DNA of 29,886 nucleotides, taken from a virus. Of the stretch, positions 1 through 10,600 are shown piece after piece (within the stretch, counting starts at the first letter, position 1; each line of letters begins with the position of its first letter). The notes under the pieces are model-generated. The model was given only the letters and a program-made list of their open reading frames with translations. It was not told the DNA's origin and ran no database searches. A program made the position numbers and the translations under genes. The DNA is taken from positions 1 through 29,886 of the IMG/VR virus record IMGVR_UViG_3300031688_000084; one strand, written 5' to 3'.

Positions 1-567
1 TATTTCTTAGCGTATAAGGCAGTACAAATAGCCCGTAAGTACGACGTAGAAACAGGTGAAGAGATTGTCAGCGTTAGTTATGATGGAGATACAGGAGAGA
101 GAGTTGAGGAAGTATTGAACCAATCAATGTCCTTCAAACCTTATCACTCAGGTGCTCATGGAATGATAGTTAAAGTAGGCGAACCTATCACTATGCCAAG
201 AGAAGATTGTGACTCTGACCCTTACCAAACTTGCTCTGCAGGTTTACACGTAGGGTCTATGGATTATGTACACGATTTTGGATACCGTGACGGAGTTATC
301 TTAGAGGTACTAGTTAGTCCTCGTAATGTTGTTGCAGTCCCTGAAGACTATAATAACACTAAAATGAGATGCTGTGAATATTATCCAATCGCTATCACGA
401 ATGGTAATAACGAGAATATCTATCTAGAATCTGATTACCAAGCTATTGACCACAATAACTTAGAGTCAGATTTAGAAGATTATGAAGTCTCTAAATTAGA
501 GGTGATTAATGAAATAGAGAAAGAGCTTGCGGAACGCAGAGCTATCGCTTTAGAGATAACGGCTTAA
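1..567 (+). CDS. rIIB: rIIB-like protein, 5'-truncated by the window edge
   Basis: The frame is open from base 1 to the TAA at 565-567, so this is the C-terminal 188 residues of a longer gene. A TTG at 115 could be read as a start, but conserved sequence (YFLAYKAV...) continues upstream of it, so the true start lies outside the window. Family features seen in order: a HSG motif, a MPRED block, TCSAGLHV (229-252) and VVAVPEDY followed by TKMRCCEY (about 328-381). These match the conserved C-terminal part of T4 rIIB-type proteins (T4 rIIB is about 312 aa). In T4, rIIA and rIIB are membrane-associated and let the phage grow on lambda lysogens that carry RexAB; the biochemical role is unsettled. 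No rIIA is visible here. The C-terminal tail after about 420 is acidic and helical. The gene converges on the minus-strand virion block, which suggests a different expression class. The family call is strong; the function in this phage is unknown. Confidence 0.85.
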   Translation, partial: YFLAYKAVQIARKYDVETGEEIVSVSYDGDTGERVEEVLNQSMSFKPYHSGAHGMIVKVGEPITMPREDCDSDPYQTCSAGLHVGSMDYVHDFGYRDGVILEVLVSPRNVVAVPEDYNNTKMRCCEYYPIAITNGNNENIYLESDYQAIDHNNLESDLEDYEVSKLEVINEIEKELAERRAIALEITA

Positions 568-590
568 AAACTGTTTGTTGGTTGATTGTT

Positions 591-638
591 AAGAGGGAAG
601 ATAAATGCTTAGGCGTTTATCTTCCCTTTTTATTTTTT
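591..638 (+). terminator. Rho-independent terminator after the rIIB-like gene
   Basis: Bases 595-608 pair with 613-626 (14 bp, one T-G wobble) around the loop TTAG. The A/G run 591-594 can extend the stem with 627-630. A T-rich tail (627-631 and 633-638) follows, giving a classic intrinsic terminator for the + strand gene that ends at 567. The same inverted repeat lies just past the stop of the minus-strand virion block (stop at 637-639). On that strand the stem is followed by TCTTAACAATC rather than a clear T-run, so it would terminate leftward transcription less well. It fills the only intergenic space between the two convergent units. Confidence 0.87.
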
Positions 639-1059
639 AAGCTACAGCAATGAACATTTCAATTTGAGAAGCAGAAGATGTTTTTACAGCTATACTATCC
701 AAGTTGGTTAACGTATCAGCAGTTGTAATATCATTATAAGCATCTATAGTTTGATCTGTAAAGACATAAGAACCTTTAGCTGCAATCTTCACATAACTTG
801 TATGGGCATCTGACCTTAGTCTTACAATTATAGTAGCAGAAGCGTCTAAATTGGTGATTCGAACATAGTTTACTGTTCCATCCTTATACTGACCTGCACC
901 GTTAGCAGCCCCAAAACGTATATACTCTATATAAGAAGTTGTAACATCTAGTATTCTGTGGTCTACCTCTGTTGCAGTAGAGGTTAAAGTGTTTGTAGCC
1001 CCTCTGTTTATACCGTTAAGGGTTATTGCTTCTGTGATTGTTACTGTTAATGCTGCCAT
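637..1059 (-). CDS. Small beta-rich virion protein (hypothetical)
   Basis: A 140-residue protein, the last gene of the minus-strand block. It begins MAALTVTITEAITLNG and continues with alternating hydrophobic and polar residues, many Thr/Ser/Ala/Asn, and no Cys. This pattern is typical of a small beta-sandwich and resembles short proteins often found among structural genes of marine and Bacteroidota phages (my recollection of the pattern, not a search). The segment around YVRITNLDASATIIVRLRS looks like paired beta strands. No signal peptide or membrane segment is visible. The ATG at 1059 lies four bases after the TAA of the upstream 1,198-codon gene; upstream sequence is A/T-rich without a Shine-Dalgarno site. 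Position suggests a decoration, fibre-base or tail accessory role; this is inference. It could also be a chaperone or an unrelated late protein. Confidence 0.6.
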   Translation of the reverse strand: MAALTVTITEAITLNGINRGATNTLTSTATEVDHRILDVTTSYIEYIRFGAANGAGQYKDGTVNYVRITNLDASATIIVRLRSDAHTSYVKIAAKGSYVFTDQTIDAYNDITTADTLTNLDSIAVKTSSASQIEMFIAVA

Positions 1060-1063
1060 TTTG

Positions 1064-4000
1064 TTATAATTTTAAATATTTAAGAGACGACTCTATGTCT
1101 CTGTCTAGTTGTTTAACCATAGGGAGAATATCTCTAAACTCTTTACCTAACTTTGTTCTTCCTTTTCTTTTACCTCTCTTATATATCTCAAGCTCACCAT
1201 TAGCTATATCTCCACCAAGTTGAGCTAGTACTTCTGCAGCACCTTCAAGCATTGATATTGAGGCTGCAGGATTCTTAAGAATTAAGAAAGTTTCCAAAGG
1301 CCACATATAGAATGAAAGCTCTGAGTACAGTCTTCTAGAGTAGAAGGCTAAATACATAAGCTGTCTTCTTTTTACTTCATCATCCTCATCTACGGCTATA
1401 CCTAAAGCTAACGCAGACATGGCGAAAGACATTACCACACTCACTGCTTCAGATACTGTTCTATGTATAGCAGCCTTCTCTCTATCAGAGAGCTGGTGCC
1501 AGTTGTCTTGCATCTTAATACTTGACCCTAAGCTAAAGATTGATTTACCTAGGGATGTAATATATCTGATAGTCTCAGTGTATTGACCGTAACTCATATC
1601 CTCAGAGTGTCTACTGTAATACAAATCTTCAGACGTTAAGTCATCTCTATTAGTAAACACTTGACTTATACCTCTATATCTTTTTAAAACACCTGGGCCT
1701 AGCCATTTTCTCATCATCAATACAGCCTTACCTGCAATAGTTCTTTGAAAGTGAGAGTTATTTTTAGAGTCATAATTACCGTTCATATAGTAATTAAGTT
1801 CTAATAAAGCGTCTTTAACTTTAAACTCTGCACTTCTCAATGCTTTAGGATTACTAATATCTAGGGTTCTACCTGTTTTAAGTTCTATTGAGTTTATATC
1901 AATACCTTTTCTAACCTCTAGTTTACCCTCAACAGTTTCGTACATCTCATCCATAGACATAGCTCTATCTCTGCTCTCTACTGCTTTACCCTCTTTATTT
2001 ATATACTCTCCTTTGGAGTTTTTAATTTTCGCCGCATTCATGTAGGAATACATAAGCAAATGCTGAACATAGTGCTCTCCCATACCGTGGAATCCGTGTA
2101 AAGCTCCTGCATCAAAATTCTGACTTAACCCTGTGGCTGCCATAAATCTTTTAGCAGATACTGACCAGTCTTGCATAGCCTGGAAACGTTCTCCTAGTAA
2201 GTTGGTCTTTGCTTGAGGGCGTATACGGCCTATATCTGCAAATATCTTACCATTGGCGGTATCTGACCCATACTTACCTATAGCAGTGATGGCATCTCTA
2301 CCTCCAAAGTCTACACCATAAAACAACCCAGCGCCTGACTCTATAAATAACATTGTAGAAGCCTGATTAACGGACGCTATAGCAGAATATGCATTCAGCA
2401 TAAGCATTACATTTCCAGTCCACGCCATAACAGCAGAGGCTCTCTTGTTGGCTTTAGCGCTCCCTAGTTGTTTAACCCCATACAGCCTTGCAGAGATTAA
2501 ACTCTCTAATGCAAAATATGTATTGGATTGCTTACCTCCCACGGTTTCATGCTTAAGTAATGTACTACCATCCTCAAGGGCAATTTCTTGGGCCTTTCTT
2601 TTACCGTTGTAATTAGGAGATGCTTTTCTAAGGTCACTACCTACAGCTCCTCTAAGTACTTCTAACTCTGGTGCTACCATACTCTTCTCTACAAAGTTTA
2701 CAGATCCCCAATAATCCATAAGAAGGATAGAAGCTAAATCAAAAGATTGCTCCTCAACAGGAACTATATCATCTTTCCTATAGTATACAGGTATATTCTC
2801 TTGAACCTTACCATACTCATCTAGAGAGGTGTGTAACAATTTTTGAACATCGTACCACTTCTTATTTTCAGTGGGGCTGTTATTCTCAACATGATAGTCA
2901 ATGTCCTCCCCTGTAATCTTAAATGTATCCTTGTAAACCCTTGCAATAGATGAAGTTACTCCATCCTCAAAAGCAGTTTCCATTAACGTTTTCTGTATAG
3001 CAGGAAGTTTCATACCCCTACCTCTACCACTTAACATCGGATAGTTTCTGTCTCTCTCAGAGATCATACCTCTAAAGAACCAATACATTTTGTAGTCTGC
3101 GTTCTCTTTGTTTGCCTCATTAGCAAAAAAGTCATACTGAGAATCTAACCACTTTTCCTTAACTATGAAGGTATTTGTCTTGTAATCCCATGTAACAGTA
3201 TTTGCATCCATCCATGTCTTGAATACCTTATTGGCTTCTTTGTAGAATGCACTATCTATACCGTGTTCCTTTTTAGCGTCCAGCCTAGCCTTGTTGACTA
3301 TAGCTCGGGCCTCCCAAAAGGGTCTACCTATCCTGTCAACCAAGTACTTGGTGGTCTTTCCGTCTTTATCCTTAGCAATCATAGAGTCGTATAAACTTCT
3401 CTGATCTGTAGTGCTCTTACCTTTAATAAACTCTTTCCACAAAGTGTGTAACTCTGTAGCTTTATTAACTGTTGTACGCATTACGTTGTAATCCGCTATA
3501 TCTAAAAGCTCTACAGCCATAGATATAAGGTCGTTGTTCATGTTCCTTGCATCTAATATTATAGAATGCAATTTCCCTAAATCTTTAGGGTCGTTAGAAA
3601 GTAGCTGCTTAATGTGATCAACTTCCTGTTGTCTTATATCATCAGCTGACTTCTCCATAAGGTTAGCTATGTACGCTGCCTTATCTTTTTTATACTGAGC
3701 CTTCAACTCTTTACCTTTCAGGTTTGAGTTCCTCTCATACTCACTAAAAACAGTGAAAGCATTTCCAAAATCTCTAATGGCTATAGCAGTCATTTTACCT
3801 GGAACATTTCCCCACTTCTCTGCGATAGCGTCTATAGAGGCAGTGTTGAATTTAGTTTCTAGTGCCACCTTTCTAGCAGATAACCCCTTGTAGTCTAGCT
3901 TTTTACCTGTCAAGGAATCAGCAGCAGATACAACTTCTTTCAGTGCGGGATCATTATCCACAGACTGTATAATATCTTCTAGCCCTGCAAAGAAGGATAG

Positions 4001-4660
4001 CCTCGTGTTGTATTCCGCTATATTATTTACACTAAATGCGTTAGCATATGAAAGAGCAGCTTCAGCACTGGACATTAAAGAATCAACTGTCTCTAAGTAA
4101 GTCTTAACAGCAGCCAACTCTACTTGAGTTTCTAGCGCTGCTCTAAGTTCTTTTAGCTCCTCTAAGTACGCTCTACGATTAACCTCGATCTGAAACTGAG
4201 CGAATTCCTCTTCCGAGGCAGTCTCTCTCATTGCTTCAATGATCTCTATATCAGTGTCTGATAAAGATGCCATCTTGGTTTGTTGTAATCTTCGTATACG
4301 TTGAATAACTTTCCCCTGCATCTCCTGAACAATCTTGCTAGTAGTAGTAGGTTTGAAAGCTTCATGCTCTAAATATAAAGCAGAGGTCTCAAAATTTTCA
4401 ATTTTTTTATCCTCCTGATTAAGTGTTTCTAGGAAAGCTTTAATAGTAGGCTCTCCGTTCTTATCCACTCTTCCTTTAAATCTACTAGTGTGAGCGTCTC
4501 CTTCACCAGACAACTGGTTAATAGCTTCCCAATCACCAAACTTACTTTTAAACCCAGGTGTATGGGCGTGGGCCCACAAAACATCAGCTCTACTGCTGAC
4601 ATCTTTATTGGAATCATTCTTTAAACTCTTGTACAGCGTACTATCTAGTTTACAGCTCAT
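1064..4660 (-). CDS. Large crAss-like cargo protein downstream of the virion RNA polymerase
   Basis: A 1,198-residue, mostly helical protein. Residues 37-44 (FKSKFGDW) and 66-71 (DKNGEP) form a motif seen near the N-terminus of many large phage proteins. Residues about 85-300 are charged and probably coiled coil. Three hydrophobic stretches follow: about 740-783, 1063-1092 and 1107-1138, each able to span or insert into a membrane. The C-terminus is basic (KRGKRKGRTKLGKEF) and resembles the ends of crAss-like proteins encoded next to the polymerase. I see no confident catalytic motif; EHYVQH (within about 840-870) is not a full zincin signature. The ATG at 4660 follows the polymerase stop by one base (TAATATG), so translation is probably coupled. 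Likely role, by position: a protein ejected with the polymerase, perhaps helping membrane passage or acting as a polymerase partner. The family assignment is moderate and the function is unproven. Confidence 0.62.
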   Translation of the reverse strand: MSCKLDSTLYKSLKNDSNKDVSSRADVLWAHAHTPGFKSKFGDWEAINQLSGEGDAHTSRFKGRVDKNGEPTIKAFLETLNQEDKKIENFETSALYLEHEAFKPTTTSKIVQEMQGKVIQRIRRLQQTKMASLSDTDIEIIEAMRETASEEEFAQFQIEVNRRAYLEELKELRAALETQVELAAVKTYLETVDSLMSSAEAALSYANAFSVNNIAEYNTRLSFFAGLEDIIQSVDNDPALKEVVSAADSLTGKKLDYKGLSARKVALETKFNTASIDAIAEKWGNVPGKMTAIAIRDFGNAFTVFSEYERNSNLKGKELKAQYKKDKAAYIANLMEKSADDIRQQEVDHIKQLLSNDPKDLGKLHSIILDARNMNNDLISMAVELLDIADYNVMRTTVNKATELHTLWKEFIKGKSTTDQRSLYDSMIAKDKDGKTTKYLVDRIGRPFWEARAIVNKARLDAKKEHGIDSAFYKEANKVFKTWMDANTVTWDYKTNTFIVKEKWLDSQYDFFANEANKENADYKMYWFFRGMISERDRNYPMLSGRGRGMKLPAIQKTLMETAFEDGVTSSIARVYKDTFKITGEDIDYHVENNSPTENKKWYDVQKLLHTSLDEYGKVQENIPVYYRKDDIVPVEEQSFDLASILLMDYWGSVNFVEKSMVAPELEVLRGAVGSDLRKASPNYNGKRKAQEIALEDGSTLLKHETVGGKQSNTYFALESLISARLYGVKQLGSAKANKRASAVMAWTGNVMLMLNAYSAIASVNQASTMLFIESGAGLFYGVDFGGRDAITAIGKYGSDTANGKIFADIGRIRPQAKTNLLGERFQAMQDWSVSAKRFMAATGLSQNFDAGALHGFHGMGEHYVQHLLMYSYMNAAKIKNSKGEYINKEGKAVESRDRAMSMDEMYETVEGKLEVRKGIDINSIELKTGRTLDISNPKALRSAEFKVKDALLELNYYMNGNYDSKNNSHFQRTIAGKAVLMMRKWLGPGVLKRYRGISQVFTNRDDLTSEDLYYSRHSEDMSYGQYTETIRYITSLGKSIFSLGSSIKMQDNWHQLSDREKAAIHRTVSEAVSVVMSFAMSALALGIAVDEDDEVKRRQLMYLAFYSRRLYSELSFYMWPLETFLILKNPAASISMLEGAAEVLAQLGGDIANGELEIYKRGKRKGRTKLGKEFRDILPMVKQLDRDIESSLKYLKL

Positions 4661-4661
4661 A

Positions 4662-7600
4662 TTAACATTTATTAATGTGTGGTGCAGTTAATCTTACTAC
4701 TTGTGAATAATGTAAAGGTTGTCGCAAGGTAGTTAAAAATTCTGTCAACCTATCTGCATGCCCTTCCTCTTTTTTACTTAAAAGCCTATACCCCGTCTTA
4801 TTAGAATCATAGATACTGGCCAACTTAACGCTTGATACAGAGTCAGGATTAAAATTAAACTCATTTAATTTAACACCTCCCTTACCTCGATACCCTAAAG
4901 GATCTCTTGATATGTATATAGGGTTACCTGAAGTTCTATCCTCTCCTGCAAATTCATACAACATAGGAGTATCTTTCCCCTGCTTTGTTGTGAATATAGG
5001 GTTACCATTTTTATCTAAAGTCTTAGAAGAAGTTGTCAGAGACTCTCCTGATACATCATATCTAATAAACTTTTTGTAAATAAGTATAGGAGCTTTACCT
5101 TCCATTTGAGGGATACTCTTTGATATTGCCATCTTTGCTGCAGGGAATTTTAATTCCACAGCCAGTGCTCTAGGGAGAGTAAGTTTCTTACCTCCATTAG
5201 TTCCTGAGGCTTTATTATCTTCAGCGCTTCTAAACACATTCCATACCCCTGCCATATCAGAGAAATCCTCTACAAAAGCTTTGTTATCGAATTCATGTCT
5301 AAGTATCTGAGATACCATATCATTAAGGAATATACCAGATCCGTCCTCTCTTAGGGTGTTTGAAACATCTTTTACGTAGGTTGCAAAACCACTATCGATA
5401 TTCCACTGCATAGGTATCATCTTATGGAAAGACGCTAGCGAGTCTCCAAAACCTGAAGATATAAATGCCATCCTAACCATCTTACTTGCGAACTTAGTTG
5501 TCTCTTTGTTTAGATACATCTCTTCCCACTCTCTGTATGCTAAATTCATAACATCAGAAGGAACACTCTTAGTACCCCTAGCAGTAATATAACTTGGGTT
5601 CTTGAATTCCGAACCTGCATTGTGATTCAACTTACTTCCCAGCATACTTAATAATATGCTATTAGGTTTCTTTTCCTGCATCACTCTGAATTCTCTTACG
5701 AAAGCTGCATTATCAGTGGAATTAAATAACATCCCTTTAGATACTGAGTCTACATCCATACCTCTACTGAAGAATCCACTGTATACATAAGAATACATTT
5801 TGTTTGTAATCCTTGTACGTAGCTCTACATCTTGAGACCCTGTGCTCCCTGTAACCCCTAGTATGGCGTTAAGTCCATTCTCCATAAACGGAGAGTTGGA
5901 TAGGAATTCACCCTCAAAGGTATTTAATAGGAAGTCTACAGAATTCTTATACTGAGACTCTAGAGTTGTATTAGTAAATTTATTAGAGAATCCTTCGAAC
6001 ACATCACTATTGTCTGCCTCCAATTTCTTCTCTCTCATTACAGCTGCCTCTATTAAACTTTTACCTGCCCCTTTAGTGCTCACCTTAGTAGCAAGTAGTT
6101 GGGAGAATACAGGTCCAGCAACATCTTTAAGTTCTCCGAACTGGTCTAAGATATACTCCTGTAGCTCATAAAAGTCATCTGCAGAGTCATCTTTTAGTAG
6201 TCTATTTAAAATAGGTATAGTTAATTTTTCTTCTAATCTTACCTCTTCTTCTAACTCTTCCTCTTCTTCAATTTCTTCTTTTACAGGTGAGTTTATCTCT
6301 AGAACTTCAGCTACTTGTTTTTCAAACTTCTCACTGAACACAATATTAGAAGGAATTTCATTCCCTTGGTAGATAGTGAACATCTCTGCCATCTCTTCTC
6401 CTGTGTACCCGTTAAGGTTTTTGCCTGAGTAGTCATTAACTAGGTATTCTTTTTCAGGATTCTCTCTTGCAACATTATACAGCTGCTCAATACTATCTGC
6501 TATATCATCCTCAGAGATAGAGCGCATTCCTTTATTTTCTGTAACCCTTAAATCTTTAGTAGGTAACGCGTAGGACTGTCCTTGCATTCCTTCTCCTTGG
6601 CCGTATATAGCCCCGAAATTCATAGCAGCTTTGGCTGCACCTTTACCGTGCTTCCCCTCAGGATTACTCCCGAACACAAACACTTGGTTATCTTCAAGCT
6701 TAGTTACAAAGCCTGAGTATGTCTTTCTAGCTCCCTCCACCTCTGCTTTAGGGAAGAACACAGACTTGGTTCTTGCTAACGCCTCTTTGAACCCCTTCTT
6801 TCCTGGGAGAGACTCACTGCCTAAAGCGTTCATTTGATCTGAAAGCTCTCTTAGTACAGGCTGAGCTAAGAATCTATTTACCCACCTGTAATCCACACCT
6901 GCTCTAAGTAATAGGAATCCTATATTAGATGTGTTAGGGTTGAAGTTGGTGTAGTATATATAAGGATCTTTCTCAATATCCACATTGGCGTTCATATACG
7001 CAGACAGAAGCTGAGTTATAAAGTGGTGCATATTCTCTGACTGCTCTTCATGTAAGGAAGTCCTCCATAAAGGGTTTTCAGATGTACCTAAATTAAACCT
7101 ATGTCCAATCCCAATATCCGAGTTAAGGTAGAATCCTGATTGAGTAGAGTTTACTTGGTCTACAATGTTGTTAGCTACTGCAGCTACCATCTTCTGACCT
7201 ATAATAAACCTCTCTCTTAAAGACTCTTGATAGTCAGGGCTTATCATTTTAAGTCCTAACATTATATCTTTACCCTTACTGTCTGTCTCTGGGTTGTTAC
7301 TTTCTATTAATTTTCTAATCTCGTTAGCATCGTCTTTAAGGAAGTTAGCATCCGTAGGGTACATAACCTGAGCCATGTTATCCTTACTTTGTAATGCATC
7401 TTCCCATAGCTCTATTCTTCTATTCTCTAAAGACTTTTTACCCTCTTCATTAGAAGGTACTCTAACTAAGTTTCCTGTGTTTCCGTGAGCGGGCCCATCT
7501 ATTCTAAGATTAGGTAGTAATAAGAATACTTTATCAATATCAAAATCACTCCCTGTTTTAGCGGTGATGTCTTCGTACACTACAATAGTGTCTCCCATCT

Positions 7601-10600
7601 CCTCAGGTAAAATACCTACTATCTCTAACGAATCCATAGATGCTACAGACTGGTTAGGAATACGATAACCTATAACCTGTAGGGCTTTAGGGTCTATCTT
7701 AGACCTTAACTCTTCATCAGTCATATTCTCATACCCCTTTATATCTTTAACATATTTATAAGGTAAAAGTATCTGTCCAGGCAGAACTTTCTTGTTCTTC
7801 ATGTCTAGCCTAGGCGGCTTCAATCTGCTTGTTGGAACTATCCATCTAATTTTCCCTCTAACAGAGTCACTTAGGTTTCCATATCTATTTTCATCTATCC
7901 CTAAACCAAATGCAGACATCTGAGCAAATGATCCTCCTAAGGATTTATACAGTACCGCTTTAGATTTAAGTCCGTTTGTTATGATAGACTGAAATCTCTG
8001 TCTAGCTTGGAATATAGCATCTAAAGGAACTTCCCCAGACTCTAATCCTTCTACTATGTTCATGTTATCAGCCTCTAAAAACTTAGACGCTAAGGCTTGT
8101 CTGAATAAGGTCTTATCTTTTACGACTCCTGAAGGAACTCCATCAAAGTCTCTTGTAATCTCAATACCAAACTCCTCTGCGAACTCAATTAAACCTAGGT
8201 CAGAGATCTGTCTCTCTACATCATGAGCTTCTGCTAGCCATTCTTCACCAGTAAGGTCTCCATATATCCCTTCAGGATTTATGTTGGCCATAATGTTAAC
8301 CTTAGCTTGAGAACCTACAATGGTAGGTTTAAATCCTTTCGTAGGTAAATCCTGAGCTAATCCCCAACTCTCATGGCTCTCAGAAGTGAACGTTAAATCT
8401 CCCATAGAAAGATTACCCGCGTTATCATCCATCTTACCTACAGTGTTTGCTCCAGTTTTTACAGAACTTATCAATCCTATTTGAGCCCCAATCTCTTCTC
8501 CGTATTCTTTTTTGTATTCTGACTCTTTCTCTAGTAAAGTATCGTATACTGCTTGAAGAGATGTGGTATTTACTAATGCAGGCCATAAGGGCATGTAGGC
8601 AGTTTTCTCTATCCTAGGGATAACATAAAAACCTTTAGCCACCATACCTCTCACTGTACCTTTAATAGGTGTGAACATTGCGTTCTCGAAATCAGCTTGA
8701 GTACCTTTACCTTGCATTATTCTATTGAAGGCTGCATCTCGTAGGTCATTCCATTTACCAACACCTTTCTCTCTTTGCTTAAACAAAGTAGGAGAAACCC
8801 ATGTGGTTGCATCTGCTATATCTGTTTCGCCTTCCCAAAGGTCAGCTATCTCATCTCCTACAAGGTCTCTGAATCTAGGATCTTGGCTAACCATAGAAGG
8901 GGCCTCAATATCAGTTACAGTTGCATGCAGGTAGTGAGGGTTAACTTCCCACTTATCGTTTGAATCTCTATAAATTCTAAGCTTAGATACTGGAGTGGTG
9001 AAATGACTTGTTCTTTTAGGCATATCCTCCACAGACTTGTACATCGCAGGGTGGCCTACAAATAAACTTATAGACTCTCTAGTAGCAATCATAGAGTTTA
9101 GGACATAATTACCTAATACTCTACCTGCCTTATGTTGTGCTTCTATATCAGAATGGGTGTTATCTATAAGACCCTTTTCAATCCTTTTATTTATAACCAC
9201 TCCATTAACAGGAGACATAACCCCTAGCTTATCTGCTTTATTTAGGTTATGCATGTAAATTCTATTGAAGGACTCCGTAATAAGGGCCTCAACTTTAGGG
9301 TTATTTAGTACGGAGGCGTCTTTATCATTTTCGATAGTAAAAGGAAGCCCTCTAGTATCACCGTTCTGACCGTAGATACCTAACTCTGCAGCCAGACCTG
9401 TAGCCTCACCTTTCTCGTTAGCGTTATACCCAAGCTCAGGGAATACCATTGTATTAGGATTGAATACATTTCCAGTGGGAACTCCATTCTTATCGAAGAA
9501 CACTACCTTGTTATTATTATCTAACTGATAGTGATAGAATAAAATCATTCTAGTCATGTCTCCTGTAGCCTCAGCATTCTTAACATCCTCAAAGGCTTGC
9601 CTCTGAGCAACTAAATCTGCTGTTATATACTCCTTAAATACATCTAGTACAGTGGAATTCTCAAAAGAGATTTGGTCGTCTTCAAAGATTACACCCGAGT
9701 CCTCGATTGGTGGGCCTTGTATAGCGTAATCAGTGGAAGATGTCCCTCTAGCTATAGTACCATGAAGCCCTTTCATAGACCTGGTTATAGCATTCACCAT
9801 ATGATCAGGTCCTAAAAGCTCTGTGTATGCTTTACCCTGAGAGTCTGTACTTGTGTTCACCATGTGCAAGAACTGCACAAGCTTAAAGTTGTCTCTATTT
9901 AGTTTACCTTCCTTTACAGTTTCATCCCTCAGCCATCTAACCCATCTCGAGTTGGATGTATAAGGAGAAGCTTCTAGTTGTTCTAAATATGAGGTATCTC
10001 CTCTATGTAGTTTGTCAATTGTTGTGTGAAGAAAGCTGTATAATCCGTACTTCCAGTATAACTTCCCTCCAGGGCCTAACACAGTGTTGTCAACAAGGTC
10101 TTCCTTGAATACAGCCTCTGCTAAAGCTAGAGTATTGATACCTGATTCGTCTGTGATTATGGATCTCACGTCACCCTCCTCATCCTCTAAGACAGGTCTA
10201 TTGCTGTTAGAGGCTTTAGCCTTCTTAGCGCTGTCTATTAAGTTGGATACAGTGGTAGAGCTTGTAGCTTTACTACTCTGGAAGACATAATTCAATCCTG
10301 ACATCGTCATTGTGTACCCTATTGTAGGGTCTTCCTCGGTAGATGTATTCAGAATGTGGTACTTTAGAGCTGCTTTAGACATTGTAACGCCTATAGAGTC
10401 TAATAAATTTAATATTTTCCCGTCAAACTGTGTTAACGGAAGATCATTTCTGCGGGCGTATCCAATTTCCTTTACTAATTTATTGTAATTAGCTAGGGCC
10501 TCTTCAGCTGCCTCTAAATCAAGTATTTTTCTACCTGCTTTACTTACAGAAAGTAACTTTTTCTCAAAATTTACTTGCCATGAAGCTAGTATATCCTTCT

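Noticed and set aside
115-567. TTG at 115 as the start of the rIIB-like gene
   Set aside because: The same frame is open to base 1 and the upstream residues (YFLAYKAV...) also match the rIIB family, so the gene starts outside the window.
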